This document shows, piece by piece, positions 34,337 to 41,979 of a stretch of DNA of 59,324 nt; within the stretch, counting starts at the first letter, position 1, and the number at the start of each line of letters is the position of its first letter. The notes under the pieces are model-generated. The model searched no databases and was not told where the DNA came from. It saw nothing but the letters and a program-made list of their open reading frames with translations. Origin of the DNA: a virus; the IMG/VR virus record IMGVR_UViG_3300033571_016365, positions 1 to 59,324 of that record; one strand, given 5' to 3'. A program made the position numbers and the translations under genes.

Positions 34337-34774
34337 TCAAGATGAGAATTGAATTTCTGGGAAAGCATCTTGAACAACTGCTTTTGTAATTTTAAATCTT
34401 TTATGTAGTTGCTTATCTTTCATAACGCAAACTAATTCAGCTTCAGATGCATGTAGAGCTTCTAGAAGTTGAATAAACATTACTTCTTTTTTAATTTTAG
34501 TAACATTAGTAACCCCTTGAACAAAGTGATTAAACTTTTGCCACTCATGAATAAGCTTTGAGTGTTCTGTGCCTGCTGGGGCATCATTTGGGGTATATGG
34601 GACATCTCCAGGAGGTAGATCAGATAATACTTTATCTTCAAAATTCCATATGAGAACTGCTCTAAGAGCAGGGGAATCATAGTGCCTTAAAATTTGAATC
34701 TTTTCGTCTCTAGTTTTTGCATTAGAAACTCTTTGAATGATTTCAGACACCAATTGATTTGGTGGTAATTTCAT
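34337..34774 (-). CDS. DUF6433-like cyanophage protein
   Basis: A 145-residue protein. The ordered segments LVSEIIQRVSNAKTRDEKIQ, LRHYDSPALRAVLIWNF, PPGDVPYTPNDAPAGTEHS and MFIQLLEALHASEAELVCVM correspond to a protein family common in T4-like cyanophages (DUF6433). All-helical and probably DNA- or protein-binding. Function is unknown. Confidence 0.7.
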   Translation of the reverse strand: MKLPPNQLVSEIIQRVSNAKTRDEKIQILRHYDSPALRAVLIWNFEDKVLSDLPPGDVPYTPNDAPAGTEHSKLIHEWQKFNHFVQGVTNVTKIKKEVMFIQLLEALHASEAELVCVMKDKQLHKRFKITKAVVQDAFPEIQFSS

Positions 34775-34792
34775 AAGTTTAACTCCAATTAA

Positions 34793-35008
34793 TTAATCTT
34801 CAGGATCTTCTTCCTCTAGATCTCCTTCAAATCTAAAGGCAATAATTTCATCAGGAATAACATTTCCATTTTCATCATACATTTCTGGATGTAATCTTGC
34901 AACTTGTTGGGACCAAGCATGTTCTCTATAAACCCAACCAACTAATCCCCCAACCACCAAAGACATAATGAAAAACATTACTGAGAAAACTAGTGTTATT
35001 GCTATCAT
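34793..35008 (-). CDS. 71-aa single-pass membrane protein
   Basis: The N-terminus MIAITLVFSVMFFIMSLVVG followed by GLVGWVYRE is one transmembrane helix. The remainder is a soluble, very acidic tail (FRFEGDLEEEDPED). The ribosome site AAGGAG lies 8-10 nt before the ATG. Probably an inner-membrane protein with a cytoplasmic acidic tail. The role is unknown. Confidence 0.75.
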   Translation of the reverse strand: MIAITLVFSVMFFIMSLVVGGLVGWVYREHAWSQQVARLHPEMYDENGNVIPDEIIAFRFEGDLEEEDPED

Positions 35009-35022
35009 TTTAGTACTCCTTA

Positions 35023-35205
35023 CTACTTTTGTCTCTTGATATCAAGAGAAATATTAAAGTAGATGGTTATATCTTTTCTTAAAAAAGAGACCATCTTTTG
35101 AAAAACAAATGAAAATGTTTTCTTTTCAGGTGTCCTCCTTCTTAACAGCAACTCAACACCCCTATTAATATCAGGGGTTCTTTGATTATTTATAGAACTC
35201 ATCAA
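35023..35205 (-). CDS. 60-aa hypothetical protein coupled to glutaredoxin
   Basis: MMSSINNQRTPDINRGVELL... continues LRRRTPEKKTF and ends in a hydrophobic-basic stretch. It overlaps the glutaredoxin stop as ATGA, which favours a real gene. The DNA also holds an ACCCCT/AGGGGT hairpin (plus 35157-35177) and a TATAAATA motif, so this could instead be a regulatory leader of the 71-aa membrane gene. Confidence 0.5.
   Translation of the reverse strand: MMSSINNQRTPDINRGVELLLRRRTPEKKTFSFVFQKMVSFLRKDITIYFNISLDIKRQK
35187..35194 (-). promoter_or_regulatory. late promoter motif TATAAATA inside the 60-aa frame
   Basis: TATAAATA on the minus strand just after the glutaredoxin stop. It could start late transcription of the membrane-protein, DUF6433-like and speD genes. 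Confidence 0.4.
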
Positions 35206-35450
35206 AGAAGTGATTGTTCACTAAGGTATTTAACTGTATCAGAACATCCACCAAGATGCTTACCATTCATAATGATTTGAGGAAAAGTAGATCCTTGACC
35301 AAATTCTGAATAAAATTCTTCTCTGGTAAAATCAGTACCAAGCTCATATGAAATTACAGGGATCCCTTTTCTGATACTAAGATCCCCAAGAACTGTTTTA
35401 ATTTTGTCGCAATATGGACAACCTCTTTTGCTGTAAACTGTAAAATTCAT
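35202..35450 (-). CDS. glutaredoxin
   Basis: An 82-residue thioredoxin-fold protein with the active site CPYC at residues 11-14 (FTVYSKRGCPYCDKIK), the TFPQIIMNG cis-Pro loop and the GGCSDTVKYL glutathione-binding motif. It would reduce ribonucleotide reductase, as T4 NrdC does. It is 4 nt after the glycosyltransferase-methyltransferase gene and is the last clear enzyme before the speD group. Confidence 0.92.
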   Translation of the reverse strand: MNFTVYSKRGCPYCDKIKTVLGDLSIRKGIPVISYELGTDFTREEFYSEFGQGSTFPQIIMNGKHLGGCSDTVKYLSEQSLL

Positions 35451-35454
35451 AACT

Positions 35455-36711
35455 TTAAATTCTAACTGGATGTGGTCTACGTGTATTTGATTTTATGGCA
35501 CAAAGCCAAGCACTTGTTACTGCTATGTTGTCTTGCCACCATGTAGTATCAAGTCTAAACTCTTGAAACTTAATTGTATCATTTCTGATGAATTGTGCTT
35601 TATCTCTTCTAGTATAATACCAGAAACTATTTTCATTCCAAAAACTAACATGAGTTGGATCTTGGAAAGCTCCTCTACCATCAGTAGAAGGAACTTCAAT
35701 GAATGCCCAACCCCCATCACAAAGAACTCTGTAAATTTCTTTCATGGATTTGATTGGATCCTTTAGGTGTTCTAATACATGACTTGCATTAATAACACCA
35801 ACACTATTGTCTGGTAGTGGAATTCCTTCATTTAAATCACAAGTAATGTCCCCACCTTCTTGGTCAATAGTAACATATCCAGGTCTTGGAAATAATCCTC
35901 CACCAATATCAACCTTCATCAAACCCTTAAGATCAGCATCTCTTTCTGCCAACAGTTGAGAATATTCCCTCATCAATTCAAAAGTTTTGATTTGAATTGC
36001 TTCATTTCTAATGAGTTGGGTATTATCTCCTCCTGGCAACCATCTATAGTAATAAAGAATTTTCTTAATAAATTTAAATTTAGTTTTAAGATAAGTCCTA
36101 ATTACTAATTCATGATCATCGCAGATATTTAACTCTGGATTATGCCCACCCAATTCATGATAAATTTCCTTTCTCCAAGATCTAACATGGTCTGGAGCAT
36201 ACCAAATAATACTCACACTCTGACTAGTTGCTGGGAACTGATCTATTTTCATAAAATCTTCTCCCCTGAAATTGACCCAAGTATTGGTCCATCCATTTTC
36301 AGGATTCCAAGGAACTTTAAACTCATTGCCTCTCATATCATAAAGAAGATTTTCACTGTAAGCAAATCCAATTTCTTCATCTTGGAAAGCTAGATTGAGT
36401 TCCTCTAAACAATCTAAAGAAAGTAAATCATCATGATCTACTTCTACTAGAATATCTCCAGTCCCCAGGAAAAAAGCTTTATTTTTAATAAACCCAATAT
36501 TGGGATTAGTTATTCCTGTATGGATCTTTACTTTTTTATCGGATTTAATTTCATCTGGAATGTCTGAAACTTTACATTCACCATTCAAATAAAGAATCCA
36601 TTCCCAATCAGTATAAGTTTGATCCCTAATTGTTTCATACAATTCAATTAGGAAAGGAATATTTTTTTTACTATGCTCTGGAGTAATAATACTAAACTTA
36701 TAATTTTTCAT
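35455..36711 (-). CDS. fused GT2 glycosyltransferase and SAM methyltransferase
   Basis: A 418-residue protein starting at ATG 36711 (MKNYKFSIITPEHS). Residues ~1-240 are a GT-A/GT2 enzyme: FSIITPEHSKKNIPFLIELY, then DILVEVDHDDLLSLDCLEEL (D-x-D metal site) and NICDDHELVIRTYLKT. Residues ~265-400 are a class I methyltransferase: KVDIGGGLFPRPGYVTID (SAM loop), SVGVINASHVLEHLKDPIKS (type-11 core). Both activities in one chain suggest transfer of a sugar followed by its O-methylation. It is coupled to the upstream oxygenase-like gene (1-nt gap). Confidence 0.85.
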   Translation of the reverse strand: MKNYKFSIITPEHSKKNIPFLIELYETIRDQTYTDWEWILYLNGECKVSDIPDEIKSDKKVKIHTGITNPNIGFIKNKAFFLGTGDILVEVDHDDLLSLDCLEELNLAFQDEEIGFAYSENLLYDMRGNEFKVPWNPENGWTNTWVNFRGEDFMKIDQFPATSQSVSIIWYAPDHVRSWRKEIYHELGGHNPELNICDDHELVIRTYLKTKFKFIKKILYYYRWLPGGDNTQLIRNEAIQIKTFELMREYSQLLAERDADLKGLMKVDIGGGLFPRPGYVTIDQEGGDITCDLNEGIPLPDNSVGVINASHVLEHLKDPIKSMKEIYRVLCDGGWAFIEVPSTDGRGAFQDPTHVSFWNENSFWYYTRRDKAQFIRNDTIKFQEFRLDTTWWQDNIAVTSAWLCAIKSNTRRPHPVRI

Positions 36712-36712
36712 A

Positions 36713-37297
36713 TCAATCAAAGAAAAACATATGGAACAATCTGGAATCTTCTAATGTTTGGCCAAAGTATTCTGAGGCAGAATGTATACACTTGCCATTA
36801 AAAATAACAAGTCTATTAAAAACATTACCAACAGTATCAACTAATTCAAATTTACTTTTATCATAAAATCCTCCAGCAAATGCATTTTCAATCCCAGGAT
36901 CTGATGTATGCCTTGCTCTAGTTTCTTTATGAGCATACATGGAAGTTCCACACTCAAAAGGAGCATCTGGAGTTAAGTATACCATGCCTGCCCATTGTTG
37001 TAAATCTGTATGATATACAAGGGGATCTTCTGCATTACATGTTTGAAATACACCATTCATACCATACTCTTCCCAAATATTAATTTGAGATCCAATGATA
37101 GATTCAAAGACTTCTTTTGTTCCAGGAACAAAAAACTTTTCTTGAGTTCTTTTTCCTTTATAATATCTAAGGTCTGCAATGAATTCTTGTTGCAAAGCAT
37201 ACTCTCTTACTGTATAAGGATCAGAGTAAAAATTATCTACAACAAAGATTCTTTTTGAAAAATCTTGATTAATAGTTGCATTAAGCATGTAGTTCAT
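36713..37297 (-). CDS. DUF6445-like putative 2-oxoglutarate/Fe(II) oxygenase (copy 1)
   Basis: A 194-residue protein from ATG 37297; ATG 37288 is also possible. The core is IFVVDNFYSDPYTVREYALQ, YHTDLQQWAGMVYLTPDAPF (H-x-D), then IFNGKCIHSASEYFGQ (distal His) and SRLFHMFFF (Arg for 2-oxoglutarate). The H-x-D...H...R order on a jelly-roll is that of 2-oxoglutarate oxygenases, and the whole looks like DUF6445. Residue layout is strongly shared with the gene at 37871-38437. The substrate is unknown; neighbours suggest a glycan or its carrier. Confidence 0.7.
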   Translation of the reverse strand: MNYMLNATINQDFSKRIFVVDNFYSDPYTVREYALQQEFIADLRYYKGKRTQEKFFVPGTKEVFESIIGSQINIWEEYGMNGVFQTCNAEDPLVYHTDLQQWAGMVYLTPDAPFECGTSMYAHKETRARHTSDPGIENAFAGGFYDKSKFELVDTVGNVFNRLVIFNGKCIHSASEYFGQTLEDSRLFHMFFFD

Positions 37298-37868
37298 GGG
37301 ATCTATACCTATTAAGTAAATCTGTTATCTCTATTTCTGTAGGATCGTTTTGGAGTATTGGAAGCATATCATTAATTTGATCATCCTCAAACTCCCACCA
37401 TCTCAATTTCAGAAGTAGTTCTATAATGTTATCTGAGAATCTCTTTCTAATTACTTTAGCTGGGTTTCCTCCAACAACAGTATAGGGATGTACATCCTTA
37501 ACCACATGAGAATTATTAGCAATTACTGCTCCATCTCCAATAGTAACTCCACTCATAATAGTTGTATTGGCAGCAATCCAAACATCATTGCCAATAACTA
37601 CATCACCATTACTGTAATTAATTAAAGGATTTGCTTTATTGAACATATAATATGCTTTAAAGGGGAAAGCAGTTGCCCAATTAGTAATATGATTGCCCCC
37701 CAAATAAACAGCTGTATTTGGACCTATAGCAGTATAATTTCCTATGTATAATTTAGTATTTTCAAAGAATTGCTGAATGTGAACATGTCCACATTCTGGT
37801 CCATAACTAAATTTTCCCATCTCCCAAGGAACTTCCTGATAAGAAGTTCCTTCATTATAAATTCTCAT
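37281..37868 (-). CDS. left-handed beta-helix (hexapeptide) acetyltransferase
   Basis: A 195-residue protein from ATG 37868 (MRIYNEGTSYQEVPW). Hexapeptide repeats are clear: LYIGNYTAIGPNTAVYLGGN, DVVIGNDVWIAANTTIMSGV, TIGDGAVIANNSHVVKDV, PYTVVGGNPAKVIRKRF. These are characteristic of xenobiotic/CatB-type acyltransferases that O-acetylate sugars from acetyl-CoA. It lies between the two oxygenase paralogs with short overlaps. A role in acetylating a phage-made or host glycan is inferred. Confidence 0.88.
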   Translation of the reverse strand: MRIYNEGTSYQEVPWEMGKFSYGPECGHVHIQQFFENTKLYIGNYTAIGPNTAVYLGGNHITNWATAFPFKAYYMFNKANPLINYSNGDVVIGNDVWIAANTTIMSGVTIGDGAVIANNSHVVKDVHPYTVVGGNPAKVIRKRFSDNIIELLLKLRWWEFEDDQINDMLPILQNDPTEIEITDLLNRYRSHELHA

Positions 37869-37870
37869 GA

Positions 37871-38437
37871 TCAATACGCAGTATTAAAAAAGAAAGTTTG
37901 AAACAGTCTTCCATCATTTAGATTTGACCCAAAGTAATCTAAAGATGCATGGTACATATTACCAGGATAAAGAATTAATCTATTGTAAATGTTTCCAATC
38001 CTATCTACTACTTCCCATTTAGTATAATCTCTAGCATCTTCTCCATGATCAGTATTACCTACTGATTGTCTCTCTCCACTTTGTTTGTGCATGTAGAGAG
38101 CAGTGCCTCCACTGATAGGAGCATCTGGAGTTAGATAACAAACTCCTGCCCACATATTATTATAGTCTGAATGAATCCAGGTTCTATCATTTTGGGTACA
38201 GATTTGAAATGCTCCATCATATCCATCTGAATTCTCATCAAGTAGCCAATCAGATACTCCTCCAGCAGGGTATCTAAGTAGTGCATCTATAACTGCTTTT
38301 TGACTATCATTTAAAAATGATTTAGTTCTAAGTCCAGGATAATTTCCCCTAACTTCAAACTGTTGTGCTAATGCAAATTCTCTGACTTGATCAGGATTAT
38401 CGTAAAAATTATCAACAACTATTAAATTAACCTTCAT
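37871..38437 (-). CDS. DUF6445-like putative 2-oxoglutarate/Fe(II) oxygenase (copy 2)
   Basis: A 188-residue paralog of the 36713-37297 gene: LIVVDNFYDNPDQVREFALA, WIHSDYNNMWAGVCYLTPDA (H-x-D), LYPGNMYHASLDYFGS (distal His), DGRLFQTFFF (Arg). Same length, motif order and ending, but clearly diverged, so an old duplication or two acquisitions. It overlaps the upstream glycosyltransferase by 11 nt. Possible hydroxylation of sugars or virion residues is inferred only. Confidence 0.7.
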   Translation of the reverse strand: MKVNLIVVDNFYDNPDQVREFALAQQFEVRGNYPGLRTKSFLNDSQKAVIDALLRYPAGGVSDWLLDENSDGYDGAFQICTQNDRTWIHSDYNNMWAGVCYLTPDAPISGGTALYMHKQSGERQSVGNTDHGEDARDYTKWEVVDRIGNIYNRLILYPGNMYHASLDYFGSNLNDGRLFQTFFFNTAY

Positions 38438-39185
38438 TCCAATAATCTCCTGTTCGTGAACAATATTTTATGTCTGGATTAAGCATATGAAATCTATCCC
38501 ATCCAGGTTCTCCTTCTGCAACTCTTTTACCATGAAAATAATCGCCAATATGATTGACCATCATTCCACCAGTATCAGTTTTTAATAATGCTGCACCAAT
38601 ATTATATTGCATTTGTAAATATTGAGCAATAACTGATTCTGAAGGATTATATCCAGTTCTTTCTAGAATAGGTTCTTTTGCTATCCATGCAGGATAAAGA
38701 GAAGTTAACATCCAAAAATATGGAGTTGCTTTTTCATATCTATAATTTTTAAAAACTACATCATCTTCTCTAGGTCCTATCTCTTCTGTTTCATGACCAT
38801 ACCAATTATTTCTCTTCAATTGAACTTGAGATAAAGTAGGATCTTGTTGAAGAATTTCAATCATGTCAAGAACTTTTAATGGGTACATGATTTCTACATC
38901 ATCTTCTTGATGTAGAATATAATCATAATCCCTATCCTTAACTATATCAAAAAGTTGTTGCCAAGTTTTTGTAATTCCAAGGTTTTCTTCATGAAGGATT
39001 ACTTCATTATATCCATAAGATTTTACAAATTCAACTAAAGCATCATTGTCTCTACCTAGAGGATAATCATCAATAAAAAGTTTATGTACTTCTACTCCAG
39101 TATAATCAAATTTCTTTTGTGCTTCAAATGTTTTTTTCAAAAACTCTACCCTATTGGTAGAAAAAACTACATGACATACTTTCAT
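38427..39185 (-). CDS. GT-A family glycosyltransferase
   Basis: A 252-residue protein from ATG 39185 (MKVCHVVFSTNRVEFLKKTF); longer upstream translation would overlap another gene. YDYILHQEDDVEIMYPLKVL gives an E-D-D metal motif of GT2-like enzymes, with LPLGRDND-type nucleotide loops earlier and a C-terminal HIGDYFHGKRVAEG. It starts the first glycan block, 1 nt after the 105-aa gene. Donor and acceptor are unknown. Confidence 0.8.
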   Translation of the reverse strand: MKVCHVVFSTNRVEFLKKTFEAQKKFDYTGVEVHKLFIDDYPLGRDNDALVEFVKSYGYNEVILHEENLGITKTWQQLFDIVKDRDYDYILHQEDDVEIMYPLKVLDMIEILQQDPTLSQVQLKRNNWYGHETEEIGPREDDVVFKNYRYEKATPYFWMLTSLYPAWIAKEPILERTGYNPSESVIAQYLQMQYNIGAALLKTDTGGMMVNHIGDYFHGKRVAEGEPGWDRFHMLNPDIKYCSRTGDYWNEG

Positions 39186-39186
39186 A

Positions 39187-39504
39187 TTAATTAACAATAA
39201 AAGGTTCTTGTTGTCTTTCTGGAAGTTTAATTTGAGGTAATGATCCAGGTCCATTACCAGATGGCATTGGATTTTCCCAAGAATTACCAACACCACCTTG
39301 TACTATCTCATTAGTAGGAAGTGCTTTTGGCATTTCTACATCAATAACTGAGCTCATGAGTGTTTTGTTTTTTACAATTTCACGATTTGGTGCATCCATA
39401 TACATGAGCATTCTTGCATCTTCAAAATCCCCACAGTCACAAATCTTTCTTCCAGTCCTTCTTTCTCTTACAGAAAAGTAATCTTCTGTATTATACTTTT
39501 TCAT
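39187..39504 (-). CDS. 105-aa hypothetical protein
   Basis: MKKYNTEDYFSVRERRTGRK... has a CDCGDFEDARMLMYMD segment and a Pro/Gly/Asn-rich C-terminal half. No known family was seen. It starts inside the 42-aa gene (14-nt overlap) and precedes the glycan block. It may be a structural or regulatory small protein. Confidence 0.65.
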   Translation of the reverse strand: MKKYNTEDYFSVRERRTGRKICDCGDFEDARMLMYMDAPNREIVKNKTLMSSVIDVEMPKALPTNEIVQGGVGNSWENPMPSGNGPGSLPQIKLPERQQEPFIVN

Positions 39505-39619
39505 TCTTGGATTTTAATTCTTTTGTTTTATTATAAGGCATTTTTATTGGCCTGTAAAGTTGAGGCCATGTATCTCTGATAATTTCTGCTAGTTTATAAG
39601 GAGTGTCTGAGGATATCAT
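39491..39619 (-). CDS. 42-aa basic hypothetical protein
   Basis: MISSDTPYKLAEIIRDTWPQ... then a Lys-rich tail ending LKSKNEKV. Its ATG directly follows the HNH stop without a gap and its end overlaps the next gene by 14 nt. Supported only by this packing and codon pattern. Confidence 0.55.
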   Translation of the reverse strand: MISSDTPYKLAEIIRDTWPQLYRPIKMPYNKTKELKSKNEKV

Positions 39620-39991
39620 TTAAGGTACATAATTTCTTCTAGGAGGATATCTGTATAAATTAGATGGTTTTTCTGGTTTCATCCAATTTCTAATCTTATT
39701 ATAGTTCTCTTCAGAAAAGAAAACTTGATTGAAGTACCATTCTTCCCAAGGAATATGTCCCTTGGATTGATTGCAGGAATGGCAACATGCAACTACATTT
39801 GTCTTAATATCTAAACCACCCTTACACTGGGGCAGGATATGATCTAGTGTTATATTTTCTTTTGATTGACAATAAGCACATTCATGGTTCCATGCATCCT
39901 TTATATTCTGTCTCCATAATCGCTTTGCCTCACTTTTAGATGATGTGTGAAGATTAAACAGATAGTCCTTAGGCGAATGCAGAGGAACCAT
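39620..39991 (-). CDS. HNH endonuclease downstream of psbA
   Basis: A 123-residue protein. The HNH core is CAYCQSKENITLDHILPQCKGG (Cys pair and the D-H of motif 1), NVVACCHSCNQSKGH (Asn and second Cys pair) and IPWEEWYFNQ. It lies 82 nt downstream of psbA in the same direction, behind a psbA terminator and a late motif at 40012-40019. The position recalls the free-standing F-CphI homing nuclease next to psbA in phage S-PM2. Here psbA has no intron. Homing in psbA is an inference. Confidence 0.88.
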   Translation of the reverse strand: MVPLHSPKDYLFNLHTSSKSEAKRLWRQNIKDAWNHECAYCQSKENITLDHILPQCKGGLDIKTNVVACCHSCNQSKGHIPWEEWYFNQVFFSEENYNKIRNWMKPEKPSNLYRYPPRRNYVP

Positions 39992-40011
39992 AAGTACTTG
40001 CGACTTATAGG

Positions 40012-40019
40012 TATTTATT
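40012..40019 (-). promoter_or_regulatory. late promoter motif AATAAATA
   Basis: AATAAATA on the minus strand, 21 nt upstream of the HNH ATG and just after the psbA terminator. Confidence 0.5.
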
Positions 40020-40024
40020 TACAT

Positions 40025-40046
40025 AAAAAAATCCCCAGAAGGGGAT
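40025..40046 (-). terminator. psbA terminator
   Basis: ATCCCC (40046-40041 read as ATCCCC on minus), 4-nt loop and GGGGAT, followed by seven T on the minus strand. It lies 27 nt past the psbA stop. Confidence 0.88.
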
Positions 40047-40072
40047 TAATTTATTTTATACCAGTTAAGGTA

Positions 40073-41152
40073 TCAACCAATAGAAGGTGCAGTCAAGGCA
40101 ACCTGAGTTGTCTCAGCAGCAGCAAGGTCAAGGGGGAAGTTGTGAGCATTTCTTTCATGCATCACTTCCATACCAAGACCACCACGGTTTAGAATGTCTG
40201 CCCAAGTAGGGATCACACGGTTCTGACTATCAACAATAGACTGGTTGAAGTTGAATCCATTCAAGTTGAATGCCATGGTGCTAACACCAAGAGCAGTAAA
40301 CCAGATGCCAACAACAGGCCAAGCAGCAAGGAAGAAGTGTAGTGAACGTGAGTTGTTGAAAGAAGCATACTGGAAGATCAGACGACCAAAGTAACCATGT
40401 GCAGCTACAATGTTGTATGTTTCTTCTTCTTGTCCAAACTTATATCCATAGTTCTGTGACTCAGTTTCTGTCGTCTCACGAACGAGACTAGAGGTGACAA
40501 GAGATCCGTGCATAGCAGAGAAAAGAGAACCACCGAAGACCCCAGCAACTCCCAGCATATGGAAAGGGTGCATAAGAATGTTGTGTTCTGCCTGGAAAAC
40601 AAGCATGTAGTTGAAAGTTCCTGAAATCCCCAGAGGCATTGCATCAGAGAAGGATCCCTGACCAAAGGGATAGACCAGAAACACTGCGCTAGCAGCAGCA
40701 ACGGGTGCAGAGTAGGCAACACAAATCCAAGGACGCATACCCAATCTGTAAGACAATTCCCATTCGCGTCCCATGTAAGCATAAATACCAATCAGGAAAT
40801 GGAAAACAACCAGTTGAAAAGGTCCACCATTATATAGCCACTCATCAAGTGAGTTTGCTTCCCAGATGGGATAGAAGTGAAGACCAATAGCGTTGCTAGA
40901 AGGAACAACAGCACCAGAAATGATGTTGTTGCCATACATGAGTGAACCAGAAACAGGTTCTCTAATCCCATCAATATCGACAGGAGGTGCAGCAATGAAA
41001 GCAACAATGAAACAGATAGTAGCAGCAAGAAGAGTAGGGATCATTAGTGTCCCAAACCAACCAACATAGAGTCTATTGTTAGTTGAAGTTACCCACTCAC
41101 AGAACTGTTCCCAAGTATTGCTCTCACGCCTTTGGGCGATTGAAGCGACCAT
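40073..41152 (-). CDS. psbA: photosystem II D1 protein
   Basis: A 359-residue full-length D1 reading frame without intron. Typical blocks include [53 protein letters not shown] and the C-terminal [10 protein letters not shown] processing region. Residue 130 is Glu ([13 protein letters not shown]), the high-light D1:2-type form. Phage D1 replaces photodamaged host D1 so that photosynthesis continues during infection. A consensus sigma-70 promoter (41220-41248) and a leader hairpin (41188-41210) control it. Base composition is clearly richer in G+C than the structural genes, in line with host origin. Confidence 0.98.
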   Translation of the reverse strand: MVASIAQRRESNTWEQFCEWVTSTNNRLYVGWFGTLMIPTLLAATICFIVAFIAAPPVDIDGIREPVSGSLMYGNNIISGAVVPSSNAIGLHFYPIWEANSLDEWLYNGGPFQLVVFHFLIGIYAYMGREWELSYRLGMRPWICVAYSAPVAAASAVFLVYPFGQGSFSDAMPLGISGTFNYMLVFQAEHNILMHPFHMLGVAGVFGGSLFSAMHGSLVTSSLVRETTETESQNYGYKFGQEEETYNIVAAHGYFGRLIFQYASFNNSRSLHFFLAAWPVVGIWFTALGVSTMAFNLNGFNFNQSIVDSQNRVIPTWADILNRGGLGMEVMHERNAHNFPLDLAAAETTQVALTAPSIG

Positions 41153-41187
41153 AAGTAAAACTCCGTTAAGTTTGTTAGAAATAATTA

Positions 41188-41210
41188 TTAAGGAATGTTT
41201 CCTTCCTTAA
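41188..41210 (-). promoter_or_regulatory. psbA leader hairpin
   Basis: TTAAGGAA and TTCCTTAA form an 8-bp perfect stem with a 7-nt loop in the psbA 5' untranslated leader, 36 nt before the ATG. There is no T-run, so it is more likely a stability or translation element than an attenuator. Confidence 0.55.
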
Positions 41211-41219
41211 CATTTATTT

Positions 41220-41248
41220 ATTATAGCATTGTCAGGAAATCCTGTCAA
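41220..41248 (-). promoter_or_regulatory. consensus sigma-70 promoter for psbA
   Basis: TTGACA (41248-41243), 17-nt spacer, TATAAT (41225-41220) on the minus strand. The leader to the ATG is about 60 nt. Confidence 0.92.
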
Positions 41249-41282
41249 TGAGCAAAAGTGCCTATGACAGGTTTCTTAAGAT

Positions 41283-41882
41283 TTACTTCGCAGTAGAGAC
41301 CACAGGAGGAAGGCAGGAAGAAAGTTCAGGGAACCTTGCATCATCAAATTTGACATTCATCTTTTCCAATTGACTGCACATCATAGCAGTATTGGCAGCA
41401 TTCTCAAACAGTGCCCTCTTACGAAGACTGGACTGAACAGCATAACAATCCTTCTGACCTGTCAGGGGAATAGAAATACCAATACTTCCTTGAACTCCAT
41501 ATTGATTATTAAAAGGATCAGTCTCCAAAGTTTGAACAGCACCATTAATAGTTGGGCCCTGACAAGAAGCAGAACTCATAGAAAGAGAAGACTGCGAGGG
41601 GGCAACATTAATCCAATCAGGGTAATAAACAGTTCCTTGATTAACAAGAGTATTCGTAGACCCACCTAGATTATTAGAAGTAGTTTGGGTGGAAGTAGAA
41701 GTAGAAGAACCACCATTAGAAGTAATGGTATTACTGTTACTATTATCGTTATTATTAGTATTGGTATTGGTATTGGTATTAGTGTTGTTAGATTGATTTC
41801 GCCTATCATCATCACCAGCATAAGCAGGAAGAAGACTGGTGGCAATCATAATGCCAGCAATGGCAGTTCCAAAAAGTTTCAT
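41283..41882 (-). CDS. exported Asn/Thr-rich protein next to psbA
   Basis: A 199-residue protein. The N-terminus MKLFGTAIAGIMIATSLLPA followed by YAG is a Sec signal peptide with an A-x-A cleavage site. Next is a low-complexity Asn/Thr/Ser segment (~28-75, NTNTNTNTNTNNN), then a folded domain with four Cys (CQG, DCYAV, MMCSQ, LSSCLPP) that may form two disulfides outside the cytoplasm. It has its own sigma-70 promoter and precedes psbA. Phage genes for exported host-surface or periplasmic proteins are unusual. No family was recognised. Confidence 0.85.
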   Translation of the reverse strand: MKLFGTAIAGIMIATSLLPAYAGDDDRRNQSNNTNTNTNTNTNNNDNSNSNTITSNGGSSTSTSTQTTSNNLGGSTNTLVNQGTVYYPDWINVAPSQSSLSMSSASCQGPTINGAVQTLETDPFNNQYGVQGSIGISIPLTGQKDCYAVQSSLRKRALFENAANTAMMCSQLEKMNVKFDDARFPELSSCLPPVVSTAK

Positions 41883-41904
41883 AGTTTAACCAATGTTACA
41901 CCTT

Positions 41905-41933
41905 ATAGTAACAAGTCACTGCTGCCTTGTCAA
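41905..41933 (-). promoter_or_regulatory. sigma-70 promoter for the exported protein
   Basis: TTGACA (41933-41928), 17-nt spacer, TACTAT (41910-41905) on the minus strand, 22 nt before the ATG. Confidence 0.85.
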
Positions 41934-41949
41934 CTGGCATTTGCTAAAA

Positions 41950-41957
41950 GATAAATA
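41950..41957 (+). promoter_or_regulatory. late promoter motif GATAAATA (plus)
   Basis: GATAAATA on the plus strand, 22 nt upstream of the ATG at 41980. It is well placed for the short plus-strand cluster up to 42732. Confidence 0.5.
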
Positions 41958-41979
41958 TTAATTATTAGATAAATTAAAA

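Noticed and set aside
39186-39296. Longer start for the glycosyltransferase at 39296
   Set aside because: The extra 37 residues are an out-of-frame reading of the 105-aa gene. ATG 39185 follows its stop by 1 nt and begins the GT fold.
40705-41028. Plus- and minus-strand alternative frames inside psbA
   Set aside because: They fully overlap the conserved D1 frame and have no recognisable product.
40073-41152. Group I intron in psbA, as in S-PM2
   Set aside because: The D1 frame is continuous over 359 codons with no insertion.
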